Notes: generated by a model from the letters alone, not told the origin. A stretch of DNA of 42,894 nt from Clostridiales bacterium (GCA_022508325.1 JAFLVL010000005.1:1-42894); one strand, 5' to 3'; shown: positions 28,346-37,059, counted from the first letter of the stretch. Numbers and translations are program-made.

Positions 28346-28443
28346 GGCTAAGGTATATATTATATTATTTAGTTGAAAATGTCAACCAAATACAGCGATA
28401 TTTTTGCTTGTGCAAAAGTGTGAGCATCGTTCGATAATTATCT

Positions 28444-28905
28444 CTAAAAAAGATTTATTATTTGCCCCTTATATCTTTTCGCATACTTAATTGCCGTTTC
28501 TGCAACGCTTTCTACTCTCGGTGTTTGTAAGTTGCTATTGTCAAAGTACGTCACCAAAACATCACACAGTCCTATCATTATTCTGCTACGCACATACGGA
28601 GCCAATATACTGTTCTCGCAAATTGATTTGAGTAAAAATATCTTATCGTAACATTTTTCAATCTCTTGTAATCCGTCTCGATTATCTTCATACCCTGTTT
28701 GAGCATAAACTCGCTTTATATTGGGATATCGCATTTATAATTGCGAAACAATTTGCCAACAAGAGAAATCGAACAGTCCCTCATTGGTGAATAAGAAAAG
28801 ATATTCTTCCTCGTTAGAAACAAGTTTGCATAATACTTCCCATAATTTTATTGCCGATAATGCCGTTCGCTTATATTCCTCCGAACCAATAAATGCAATT
28901 ACCAT
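28444..28905 (-). pseudogene. SLOG/DUF1273-like protein interrupted by one in-frame TAA (28735-28737)
   Basis: ATG at 28905: MVIAFIGSEEYKRTALSAIKLWEVLCKLVSNEEEYLFLFTNEGLFDFSCWQIVSQL*MRYPNIKRVYAQTGYEDN...YKGQIINLF, same frame either side of the stop. Confidence 0.65.
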
Positions 28906-28948
28906 AATTCACCCATCGTCGTGTATATAAATAGATTTCTTCTGCATA

Positions 28949-28977
28949 ATTTTATACGAGAATTTCTCGTATGTCAA
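28949..28977 (-). promoter_or_regulatory. promoter with operator as spacer, driving the interrupted gene
   Basis: TTGACA (28972-28977) - 17 nt - TAAAAT (28949-28954), minus; the 17-nt spacer is the palindrome TACGAGAAATTCTCGTA. Confidence 0.75.
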
Positions 28978-29001
28978 GATAAAATACGAGAAAGGCTCGT
29001 A
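28955..29001. promoter_or_regulatory. paired 17-bp operators for the adjacent XRE regulator
   Basis: TACGAGAATTTCTCGTA (28955-28971) and TACGAGAAAGGCTCGTA (28985-29001), centres 30 bp apart. Confidence 0.75.
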
Positions 29002-29011
29002 TCATCAATAT

Positions 29012-29236
29012 ATGAAAAATACAAAAATAGCAGAACGAATAAAAGAATTACGACAAGTAGCCAATCTAACACAAGCAGAGTTTGGCATGAAAATTGGGGT
29101 ATCGCAAGATACTATTTCTCTGTGGGAACAAGGCAAAAGTATACCCGCCGTTGAATATATTATTTTGATGGTAGAAACGTTCAAAGCTAACGATCCTGCC
29201 TTATCGTCAGACTACTTGTTAGGTTTGATAGATTAA
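29012..29236 (+). CDS. XRE-family HTH regulator
   Basis: IAERIKELRQVANLTQAEFGMKIGVSQDTISLWEQGKSIPAVEYI. Confidence 0.9.
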   Translation: MKNTKIAERIKELRQVANLTQAEFGMKIGVSQDTISLWEQGKSIPAVEYIILMVETFKANDPALSSDYLLGLID

Positions 29237-29280
29237 AACAAAAAAAACTAAGACAACAGTCTCGATATGTATAAAAATTA

Positions 29281-29322
29281 GCACCCCGTTCGCGTTTTTT
29301 GCGATATGGGGTGCGTTTTTTT
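29281..29322 (+). terminator. terminator between convergent genes
   Basis: GCACCCC..CGC tttttt GCG..GGGGTGC-gTTTTTTT. Confidence 0.75.
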
Positions 29323-29330
29323 GCAATAAT

Positions 29331-30044
29331 TTATAAAATGTATTCTCTCAAAAGGTATTCTGCCAAATCTTCAAAGGTGCCGTTCGGATAGACGGAAATA
29401 TCCTTGCCGTCGGGGTTCAACAGACAGTCGGTGATGAGAAATACCTTCATGCCCAGTTCTCGTGCTATCATGTCCTCGTTTACGTCGTTGCCCACCATAA
29501 CACACTCTTCGCTCTTCAAATTGAGCTTTACAAGAAGCTCTTCGTAGTACTTCAAATTGGGCTTACAGTAATGGGAATTGTCGTAATGGGTGATTAGGTC
29601 AACGTCGCTCCTGTCAATCCCCGCCCAAATAAGTCTTTGCTCCTGTGCGACCTCGGGAAATAGCGGATTAGTCGCAACGACCACCGTCAAACCGCGTTTT
29701 TTCAAGTTTTTTACGATTTCTGCCGCTTTTGGGTTAAGTCCGCATGCAGCCTTTGCCGCGACGAAATCGGTTCTGTAATAATCGTCAAAATTTCCGACGT
29801 GCTCAAAGGCTTGTTCGCCGAAAATATCGGCAAAAGTACGCCAAAAAGCCTCGCTGTTGAGGCACGAGCCGTCATTTTTGACCATTGCCACCGTTCCACG
29901 CCATATACCGTCGACAAGCGCTTGCGGTTGGTAACCAAGAGGCGCAACACGCGCGGCAAGGGATTTAAAATACAGCTTTTCAAAATTTTTCACGTCCATG
30001 GGCAACAAAGTGCCGTCCATATCAAATAGAATTGCCCTAATCAT
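29331..30044 (-). CDS. HAD-superfamily hydrolase
   Basis: AILFDMDGTLLPMD...VVVATNP...CVMVGNDVNEDMIARELGMKVFLITD. Confidence 0.93.
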   Translation of the reverse strand: MIRAILFDMDGTLLPMDVKNFEKLYFKSLAARVAPLGYQPQALVDGIWRGTVAMVKNDGSCLNSEAFWRTFADIFGEQAFEHVGNFDDYYRTDFVAAKAACGLNPKAAEIVKNLKKRGLTVVVATNPLFPEVAQEQRLIWAGIDRSDVDLITHYDNSHYCKPNLKYYEELLVKLNLKSEECVMVGNDVNEDMIARELGMKVFLITDCLLNPDGKDISVYPNGTFEDLAEYLLREYIL

Positions 30045-30649
30045 ACGTTGTCTCCTAAGTAATTCTTCTGTTCAAATATTGCGAAACACTTGTCGCAAAA
30101 GCTTGCCATCTGTTCTGGCGTCTCTGCCATATCATTGCTCAACCAGTACACCACGGCGTTGACGATTCCGCCACTCCACAACAGACGTTGGTAGGACTCC
30201 TGCGGTTGCATGTCCTTGTGTCGAAGTATCATGGAATTGACAAGCTCGAGATACTTGCCCTGATAGCCACCGCAAAAGATTGATTTCAGAATTTCCGCCT
30301 TTTCCGCCGTGAAGTGGAACATTTCCAGATACCAGTTGTAGGTTACGGCTTGGCGAAAGGGACTGCCGATGCGCACAAACAGCTCGTTCTGAAGGTCATA
30401 GAGAATCTTAATGATAATCTCGTCCTTGCTTTCAAAGTTGCCATAGAACGCCATGCGCGAAACACCTGCTTTTTTGCACAGCTCGGTTACGGTTATGCTG
30501 TCGTATGACTTTTTCGTAATGAGCTGCAACAGCGCGCCCTGCAAGCTCTCGATAACTACCCTGTTCAGCTCCTCGCTGTGTCTGCGTAGCCCCGACAAAC
30601 GCTCGTCGTTACTGACGCTTTTTGCATTTTTGTTTGAAACGTATGCCAT
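30041..30649 (-). CDS. TetR/AcrR family regulator
   Basis: ALLQLITKKSYDSITVTELCKKAGVSRMAFYGNFESKDEII. SD GGAG precedes MAYVSN (30649), preferred over 30688. Confidence 0.85.
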   Translation of the reverse strand: MAYVSNKNAKSVSNDERLSGLRRHSEELNRVVIESLQGALLQLITKKSYDSITVTELCKKAGVSRMAFYGNFESKDEIIIKILYDLQNELFVRIGSPFRQAVTYNWYLEMFHFTAEKAEILKSIFCGGYQGKYLELVNSMILRHKDMQPQESYQRLLWSGGIVNAVVYWLSNDMAETPEQMASFCDKCFAIFEQKNYLGDNV

Positions 30650-30710
30650 CGTTTGACTTTTCTCCGTTTTAATGATAAAATTTGCCATTATGACAAGTGT
30701 AATTTACGTC

Positions 30711-30739
30711 ATTATACTACTTGTAGATATTTCTGTCAA
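30711..30739 (-). promoter_or_regulatory. consensus promoter of the TetR gene
   Basis: TTGACA (30734-30739) - 17 nt - TATAAT (30711-30716), minus strand. Confidence 0.8.
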
Positions 30740-30819
30740 ATGGACAAAAAATTTTGACGTTTTAACCGTCAAATAGGTTAATCTGTTAGTAGTATATTTG
30801 GTTAACGACCCATGAGCAG

Positions 30820-30848
30820 TTGACGAAATACATTCTAGGTGTTAAAAT
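30820..30848 (+). promoter_or_regulatory. promoter of degV
   Basis: TTGACG - 17 nt - TAAAAT. Confidence 0.65.
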
Positions 30849-30876
30849 AGGACAATATAATACTTGAAGAGGAAAT

Positions 30877-31710
30877 ATGGAAGTACGTATTTTGACAGAC
30901 ACGGCATCCGACCTCTCTCCCGCAGAGGTTGAAAGCCTGAACGTAGATTTGATAGAGTTGCCCGTAACGCTTGACGGAGAGGAAATCTCCTGGAAGGAGC
31001 TGGATTTGTTCTGGCAAAAGCTGATTGCAGGTAAGCTTGCCCGCACCTCACAGCAATCTCCCGAAGTGTACAGGGCTAAATTCGAAGAGGCAAAGAAAGG
31101 GGGCTACGCGCTAGTGTGTATACTTATTTCGTCGAACATGTCTGGCTCGTACGAAAGCGCGGTTGCCATAAAGGAAGAAGTAGGCTACGACAACATTTTC
31201 GTCGTCGATTCGCTCAACGCCTCCACTACCGAGATGATAATGGTCAGAGAAGCGTGCAGACTTCGCGACGAAGGCGCGACTCCCGAGGAAATCGTTGAGC
31301 ACGTTGAGAAATTGAAGCATAGAGTGAAGATTTTCGCCTGCCTTGACACGCTGAAATACGTTGCGCGTGGTGGCAGAATATCTAAGACAGCTGCGGCTAT
31401 CGGAAATCTAATCAACTTAAAGCCTGTTATTACCTTTGTTGACGGATACGTGACGACGGCAGGAAAGGCGTTCGGCATAACGCAGGGCGCGAATAAGCTC
31501 TTGGACAAAATGCGCGAAATCCCCGCCGATCCGACCTTCGGTTACATTCCCATCTACCCCGACAACAGCAAAAACACCATGAATTTTATACAGCGCGCCA
31601 AAGCAAACGGGTTCGACGTCGATGAGAACAGACTCACTCCAATCGGCGCGACGATTGGCACACACATAGGTCCCAACGCATTCGGAATCGTGTTCGTGGC
31701 AAAAGAATAA
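30877..31710 (+). CDS. DegV family (fatty acid-binding) protein
   Basis: VRILTDTASDLSPAEVE...TSQQSPEVYRAKFEEAKKGG..LVCILISSNMSGSYESA...GTHIGPNAFGIVFV. Confidence 0.95.
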   Translation: MEVRILTDTASDLSPAEVESLNVDLIELPVTLDGEEISWKELDLFWQKLIAGKLARTSQQSPEVYRAKFEEAKKGGYALVCILISSNMSGSYESAVAIKEEVGYDNIFVVDSLNASTTEMIMVREACRLRDEGATPEEIVEHVEKLKHRVKIFACLDTLKYVARGGRISKTAAAIGNLINLKPVITFVDGYVTTAGKAFGITQGANKLLDKMREIPADPTFGYIPIYPDNSKNTMNFIQRAKANGFDVDENRLTPIGATIGTHIGPNAFGIVFVAKE

Positions 31711-31724
31711 TTATTGCTTACACT

Positions 31725-31757
31725 GCCCTCCGTTACATAAGGAGGGCTTTTTGTTTT
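31725..31757 (+). terminator. terminator after degV
   Basis: GCCCTCC-gttacataa-GGAGGGC-TTTTTG. Confidence 0.85.
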
Positions 31758-31806
31758 TCTTGATTGTACTGTAATTCTGCCAAATGTATGAGAGCTAATC
31801 TTTTAT

Positions 31807-31903
31807 GCAGGTGAGGGTGTTCGGCTTGACGACATTTAGCCTTTGGCGAAGGTTTTCGAGCGAACGTGAAACGCTAGGCGTCAAGAGGAATACCCGAGCC
31901 TGC
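31807..31903 (+). repeat. intergenic hairpin element, copy C (97 nt)
   Basis: GCAGGTGAGGGTGTTCggCTTGACG...CGTCAAGagGAATACCCGAGCCTGC with G.A/A.G tandem and T-G pairs. Confidence 0.8.
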
Positions 31904-31956
31904 AAGCCGTATTATTTTTTACAATCTGCTTATACTATCTCTAACGGAGGTACATT

Positions 31957-32106
31957 ATGGCAAAGAGTAAACAGGTAAATCACGAGTACTACGCTAATTA
32001 CGAGACCTGTCGCAACCGCATGTTCGATATGTTCGACCCGGATTGGTTGCAAATCGAGGACGCACATCTTAGCTGGGAGGAGGCTTTTGAGGACGACGAT
32101 GAGTAA
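31957..32106 (+). CDS. 49-aa acidic small protein, unknown
   Basis: SD GGAGG then ATG: MAKSKQVNHEYYANYETCRNRMFDMFDPDWLQIEDAHLSWEEAFEDDDE*; overlaps next start (ATGAGTAA). Absent from the ORF track. Confidence 0.7.
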   Translation: MAKSKQVNHEYYANYETCRNRMFDMFDPDWLQIEDAHLSWEEAFEDDDE

Positions 32107-32614
32107 TACAAAAAAACAAACGAGTACGGAAACAGAAAGGAAAACCGAAGCAAAGACAGAGCCCGTCAACGAGAACAACTGCAACGTTGAAAAAACGCGC
32201 CAAGCAATGAGCGACCTATACAAAAACGTCACTATGGCGCAAAACTGCGTAAAGACGCTACTGCCCTACGTGGACGCCCAGGAAGTGACAAAGACGCTAC
32301 ACAAACAGGTGGAACAGTACGACCACTACGTCGAACAACTGGACGAGCTGTGCGAGAATCTAAATTTCGATCCTACGCCCGCGCCCAAAGCAATTATTAC
32401 AATGGCGAATATGGGCATACGCGCCAAGATGCTCACAGATAAAAGCATTACGCACATTGCAAAAATTATGTTGCAAGGCACGCTTAACGGAATAATCGAC
32501 CTTTACCGCCTGATACGCGACAACGAGGACGTGCACCCCGAGGTTGCGCTACTGCAAAAGCAAATTCTACGCTACGAAGAAGGTCGCTTCGAAAGTTTAA
32601 AGGCGTGGTTATGA
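32099..32614 (+). CDS. conserved-looking helical protein of unknown function
   Basis: MSNTKKQTSTETERK... start overlaps the upstream stop; mostly helical 171-aa protein. Confidence 0.7.
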   Translation: MSNTKKQTSTETERKTEAKTEPVNENNCNVEKTRQAMSDLYKNVTMAQNCVKTLLPYVDAQEVTKTLHKQVEQYDHYVEQLDELCENLNFDPTPAPKAIITMANMGIRAKMLTDKSITHIAKIMLQGTLNGIIDLYRLIRDNEDVHPEVALLQKQILRYEEGRFESLKAWL

Positions 32615-32641
32615 CTTCCGAGCAAACGAGCTACTAACGCA

Positions 32642-32674
32642 AACAGCTCCCCTTACACAGGAGAGCTGTTTTTT
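32642..32674 (+). terminator. terminator after 32614
   Basis: ACAGCTC..GAGCTGT-TTTTT. Confidence 0.8.
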
Positions 32675-32754
32675 GTACATAACTAAGTCTAATATTCGCG
32701 CCTGCGTAAGGCGCAACTCCCAAGTCCGACTTCATTAGAGCCACTCTCTTATGA

Positions 32755-32819
32755 CGGCGAGGGTGTTCGGCTGGGGCGCATTACAAAGCACCTAAGTCCC
32801 CCGACGAATACCTGAGCCG
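32755..32819 (+). repeat. intergenic hairpin element, copy D
   Basis: CGGCGAGGGTGTTCG..GGGG...CCCC..CGAATACCTGAGCCG with tandem G.A/A.G and two G-T pairs. Confidence 0.8.
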
Positions 32820-32855
32820 CGAGTGGTCGGAAAAATAGACATGGGGTGAGTTTTA

Positions 32856-33494
32856 CTATTTCAGCAATCTTGACGCCTTCGCGTGCTTGACCGTTGCTAC
32901 TGTGCTGACGGCGGCGCTGCCAAGTGCAACTATCGCGGGAATGATAGCGAACGACCTGATAGAACATGCGGGGTTGTTGCTGCAATAGGTGGTCAGAATT
33001 TCGCCGTTTTTCATAGCCAATCCCTCGACAAAGCAGACTATCAAAAGAATTGCCGCTATCACTGAGAGTATTGCCGACACGGCGTTCAGTACGTATATTT
33101 TCTTCACTGCCGCAAATATCTGAACGACTATGTTTAGAACCATTATCAACACAGAAAACAGCGCAAAGATAGCAAGCGTTTCGCACCACTCTCCTGCATA
33201 GTAGTAGAATGGCACAGCCAGATTGCCATAGACAGAGTCGGCGGATGAATAGGTGTCGGTTAGAGCAGCTATTGCAAACGACCAACCGCTGACCTTGACC
33301 TCAACGCCCACGCCTGCCGTCGTGTTGTAGACGTCGGCAAAGCTGACGAATAACAGAAACAGCAACAAAACGCTTATTCCCAATGCTATAAATGAGAACA
33401 GGGACAAATTTTTCGTCGCCGCCTCGTATTGTTGTTGCTTAACTCTGCGTTGATTTGCTTGATGAATTTGATTTTTCTTATTTTTATTAGCCAT
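32856..33494 (-). CDS. membrane protein, four predicted TMs, unknown
   Basis: 212 aa, basic N-terminus, four hydrophobic stretches. Confidence 0.65.
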   Translation of the reverse strand: MANKNKKNQIHQANQRRVKQQQYEAATKNLSLFSFIALGISVLLLFLLFVSFADVYNTTAGVGVEVKVSGWSFAIAALTDTYSSADSVYGNLAVPFYYYAGEWCETLAIFALFSVLIMVLNIVVQIFAAVKKIYVLNAVSAILSVIAAILLIVCFVEGLAMKNGEILTTYCSNNPACSIRSFAIIPAIVALGSAAVSTVATVKHAKASRLLK

Positions 33495-33505
33495 GATATT
33501 TCTCC

Positions 33506-34027
33506 TTAATCTGTAACGTAATAAGCAAGGTTGGAATAGTCCTCTATTAGTTCTAAGCTGTCTACAACAAACATCAAAAATTCAATTTGCTCTGTTTTGG
33601 TGGGGTCTATAGAGCCGTCAGATAAATAAGAACGTATCTCTATTTTCAATTTGTCTGCGCTCTTTACCTTGCCCGACAGATGCACCCAAGTCTTGTCGTT
33701 GGTGTTCTCACTTTGGTTGCGCGGTTGGGGCAACTCGCCGTCGTATTCCAGCACGAAGCCGATAATTGTATCGTTACCGCAGGTGCAACCGTACCCTGCA
33801 GAGCACTTGCGAACACCGCACATATACGAATTGCCGTCGACGTCCACCAATTCGTAGGTGAAACAGTCGAATTCTATGTTGGATTGCAAATACTGCTCGG
33901 GATAGTACTGAATGTTGGTCATCACGAGGAAAAAGGTGTTCTCGTTCAATACGTAATCACGCGGACCGCAAGCAGCAAAAGTTACGCATAGGACGACCGC
34001 CAATAGGACAAGAATTAGTTTTTTCAT
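33506..34027 (-). CDS. small lipoprotein
   Basis: MKKLILVLLAVVLCVTFAACGPRD lipobox. Confidence 0.75.
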   Translation of the reverse strand: MKKLILVLLAVVLCVTFAACGPRDYVLNENTFFLVMTNIQYYPEQYLQSNIEFDCFTYELVDVDGNSYMCGVRKCSAGYGCTCGNDTIIGFVLEYDGELPQPRNQSENTNDKTWVHLSGKVKSADKLKIEIRSYLSDGSIDPTKTEQIEFLMFVVDSLELIEDYSNLAYYVTD

Positions 34028-34878
34028 TTTTTAACTACCCCCTTTAACGCTCCGATTGCGTAAAACACGCCGAATACCGCAATGTCTACCGCCACTATCA
34101 TAGAACCGACAGGCGCGCCCTTTTCTATTGCCATAGAGAGAAGAATTCCAAGTAGCGAACAGCCCACCGATACACATGCGGCGCAGATAGTGACGCTCTT
34201 GAAGCTCTTGAACACTCTCATTGCCGACAGCGCGGGGAAAATCACCAACGCCGAAATGAGCAGCGAACCCACTAGGTTCATTGCAAGTACTATTATTACC
34301 GCGATGACGATGGCGATAATCAGGTTGTAAATGTTAGTCTTTGTTCCCGTTGCTTTGGCAAAGCTTTCGTCAAACGTCACTGCGAAAATTTTGTTGTAAA
34401 AAACAATAAACACTACGACTACTACCACGGACAACGCTATACTGAGCCACATATCAAACTGCGTCAGCGTCAATATTGCCGTTGAACCGAATAGCGTCGC
34501 GCATACGTCGCCTGCTAGATTGCCCGAGGTGGAGAACAGGTTCAATAGCAGATAGCCTATTGCCAAAGCCCCTACGGAAATCATCGCTACTGCCGCGTCG
34601 CCCTTGATTTTCGCATTTGTACCTGTACTTAGCAAAAGAATGGCGCAAAGTATCGTTACCGGCAAGACGATATACGTTTCGTTGGTCAATCCGACAATTC
34701 CCGCAACAGCCATCGCGCCAAATGCCACATGTGACAGTCCGTCGCCGATAAATGAGAACCGTTTCAGAACGAGTGTTACGCCCAGTAGCGACGAACACAG
34801 CGAAATGAGCGTACCTACGATTAGCGCGTACCAAACAAAGCTAAATTGAAAATATTCTGCAAATTTCGCGAAGTTCAT
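34024..34878 (-). CDS. znuB: metal (Zn/Mn) ABC transporter permease
   Basis: ABC-3 family: GVTLVLKRFSFIGDGLSHVAFGAMAVAG. Confidence 0.9.
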   Translation of the reverse strand: MNFAKFAEYFQFSFVWYALIVGTLISLCSSLLGVTLVLKRFSFIGDGLSHVAFGAMAVAGIVGLTNETYIVLPVTILCAILLLSTGTNAKIKGDAAVAMISVGALAIGYLLLNLFSTSGNLAGDVCATLFGSTAILTLTQFDMWLSIALSVVVVVVFIVFYNKIFAVTFDESFAKATGTKTNIYNLIIAIVIAVIIVLAMNLVGSLLISALVIFPALSAMRVFKSFKSVTICAACVSVGCSLLGILLSMAIEKGAPVGSMIVAVDIAVFGVFYAIGALKGVVKK

Positions 34879-35582
34879 ACTTCACCTCCTGTCACGGTAA
34901 AACGCTTGACGTATTCGCTATTCAAATACTCCTCACGAGTACCGAAGAATACGTCGTGACTGACGTGAAGAACGTGGCTTGCGTATTTCAAAGCGGCGTT
35001 AATATCGTGAGAAATCATAATGATAGTAACTCCGTCCTCTCGATTGAGCTTAGCAATAAGCTCGTACATCTCGAGGGTTACTTTGGGGTCAAGTCCCGAT
35101 ACAGGCTCGTCCAAAAGCAGCAATTTTCTTGTGGCGCATAACGCGCGAGCTAGCAGAACTCGCTGTTGTTGTCCGCCCGACAGCTCGCGATAGCAACGTT
35201 TCTCAAAGCCTTTGAGCCCCATTTTTTCGATATTTTGCCGCGCGAGGTCTTTCTCTTGTTTGTTGTAAAACGGACGGAAACCGCTACCTGCAAGGCAACC
35301 CGAAATCACCACTTCCCACACAGATGCGGGAAAGTCGCGCTGGACGTCGGTCTGCTGCGGCAGATAACCTATCTCGTTGCGCTTCAAGCCGTCGCCGGTA
35401 TCTATACTGCCGCCGATAGGCTTGACAAGTCCAAGCAAGGTCTTAACTAACGTCGATTTGCCCGAGCCGTTCTCGCCGACGATACAAAGGTAGTCGCCGG
35501 CATTTACGCTAAAATTTACGTTTGACACTACGGCTTTTTGTTCGTAGCCGCAAGATAAATCTTTGCAAGTTAATTGTGCCAT
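34875..35582 (-). CDS. znuC: metal ABC transporter ATP-binding protein
   Basis: GENGSGKSTLVKTLLGL...LSGGQQQRVLLARAL...LLLLDEPVSGLDP. Confidence 0.93.
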   Translation of the reverse strand: MAQLTCKDLSCGYEQKAVVSNVNFSVNAGDYLCIVGENGSGKSTLVKTLLGLVKPIGGSIDTGDGLKRNEIGYLPQQTDVQRDFPASVWEVVISGCLAGSGFRPFYNKQEKDLARQNIEKMGLKGFEKRCYRELSGGQQQRVLLARALCATRKLLLLDEPVSGLDPKVTLEMYELIAKLNREDGVTIIMISHDINAALKYASHVLHVSHDVFFGTREEYLNSEYVKRFTVTGGEV

Positions 35583-35607
35583 TATCTTCTCCTTTGTTCT
35601 ACGTCAC

Positions 35608-36570
35608 TTATGCAAGTGCCTCACGCAAAACCTCGAGGTTGCTTTGCATAATTGAAAGGTAATTGACGCCTTTGTCTCGGTCTTGTGCGCCGATAGATTG
35701 CAAAGAATTGAGCGTGAGTATTTTCTGATTTTTATTTCTCGAATTGTTTATTATAGTTTGAGGAATATCGTTCTTGCCGCTCTCCGTCTTTATTATTACC
35801 TTTGCTTGCAACTCGTCTACCTTTTGTGCGAGAAAAGTAATAGTCGCAAAGCTAGCCTCCGTCTCGGCAGAACAGCCCGAGAACGCCGCGTAGTAGTCTA
35901 AGCCGTAATCGGCAAAAAGATAACGGAAGGGGAAACGGTCGGCGACGATGAGCGTTTTATTTGCCCCATTTGACGTAGCTTCTCGATACTCTGCGTCAAG
36001 CTTGTCCAATTCGTCGCAATAAATTTCTGTATTTGCCGTGTAGTCGTCGGCGTTGCCTGCGTCGAGTTGTTTGATAGCGTCTGCAATGGCATTTACGCAA
36101 AGTTTTGCGCGTTTGAGAGACAGCCACACGTGTTCGTCAGAGGTTACTTCTTCCTCCGATTCACCCTGCATACCGTCTTTGTGTTCCTCGTCTAATACGC
36201 TATCTTTGATTACGTCCAACAATTTGATGACTACCATATCTTTGTTGGTGGCTTGCTTCAACGCGTCCTCTATCCAACCGTCCGACTCACCGCCGACGTA
36301 AACGAGCAAATCACAAGTTGCAATGTAGACCATATCTGCGGGCGAAGATTGATAGCTGTGCATATCTACGCCGCTGTTGAGCAAATTTTTGATATTCACG
36401 TCCGTAGCGTGTTCGCCTAAAATACTCATCGTCCAATCGTACTCGGGAAAAATGGTCGTGACAACCTTCAGATTGCCATTCTCCCAGTCGCTACCTTGGC
36501 ATGCCGACAAAGCTCCTACGAGCGAGCATATACAACATATAATTACAAGAATCGCCAATAATTTTTTCAT
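35608..36570 (-). CDS. znuA: metal ABC transporter substrate-binding lipoprotein
   Basis: Lipobox SLVGALSACQG; VDMHSYQSSPADM, DEHVWLSLKRAK, CSAETEASFATI. Confidence 0.92.
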   Translation of the reverse strand: MKKLLAILVIICCICSLVGALSACQGSDWENGNLKVVTTIFPEYDWTMSILGEHATDVNIKNLLNSGVDMHSYQSSPADMVYIATCDLLVYVGGESDGWIEDALKQATNKDMVVIKLLDVIKDSVLDEEHKDGMQGESEEEVTSDEHVWLSLKRAKLCVNAIADAIKQLDAGNADDYTANTEIYCDELDKLDAEYREATSNGANKTLIVADRFPFRYLFADYGLDYYAAFSGCSAETEASFATITFLAQKVDELQAKVIIKTESGKNDIPQTIINNSRNKNQKILTLNSLQSIGAQDRDKGVNYLSIMQSNLEVLREALA

Positions 36571-36609
36571 TTAATTGCTCCAACTTCCTTTATAAATTAA
36601 AAAAATAAC

Positions 36610-36670
36610 GTACAAACATAGCAAAAAGCGCAATATGCCATACAGCATACCGCTTGCTATTAGAATGTAC
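36610..36670 (-). other. long imperfect hairpin upstream of znuA
   Basis: GTACA..ATAGCA..AGCG..TATGC-catacA-GCATA..CGCT..TGCTAT..TGTAC. Confidence 0.6.
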
Positions 36671-36675
36671 AATTA

Positions 36676-36969
36676 TTAGTTGGATAATTTAACTTTTAAC
36701 AAAATAAGAGTTGAATTTAAACGCTTTTTGTTAGAAAGTAAAATAAAATTAAAACAAAATTTTAATAAACCCAAAAATGCCGTTGCTACCGTCAACAGCG
36801 TCGAGGCGTGAAGAATCTTTTGCGCGGAGTCGATAACGCTGCAAATAGTACAATTATCGCCTATGCAGTCATGCCCACTCTCGGCAACAATTACGCAACC
36901 TGCCAACAAAACGAGGCAAATAAAAATGATAACAAATATTATAGCTGAACGCTTAGTAGTATTCATCAC
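36676..36969 (-). CDS. small Cys/His-motif membrane protein
   Basis: N-terminal TM then ESGHDCIGDNCTICSVI, second hydrophobic stretch. Confidence 0.65.
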   Translation of the reverse strand: MMNTTKRSAIIFVIIFICLVLLAGCVIVAESGHDCIGDNCTICSVIDSAQKILHASTLLTVATAFLGLLKFCFNFILLSNKKRLNSTLILLKVKLSN

Positions 36970-37059
36970 TTGCCCCCTTTTGTTTATTATGTCAATTATA
37001 TAACATTAAAAATAACAAGTCAAGAAAATCAATGGTTGTACTGATAGCATTTGTGTGTA

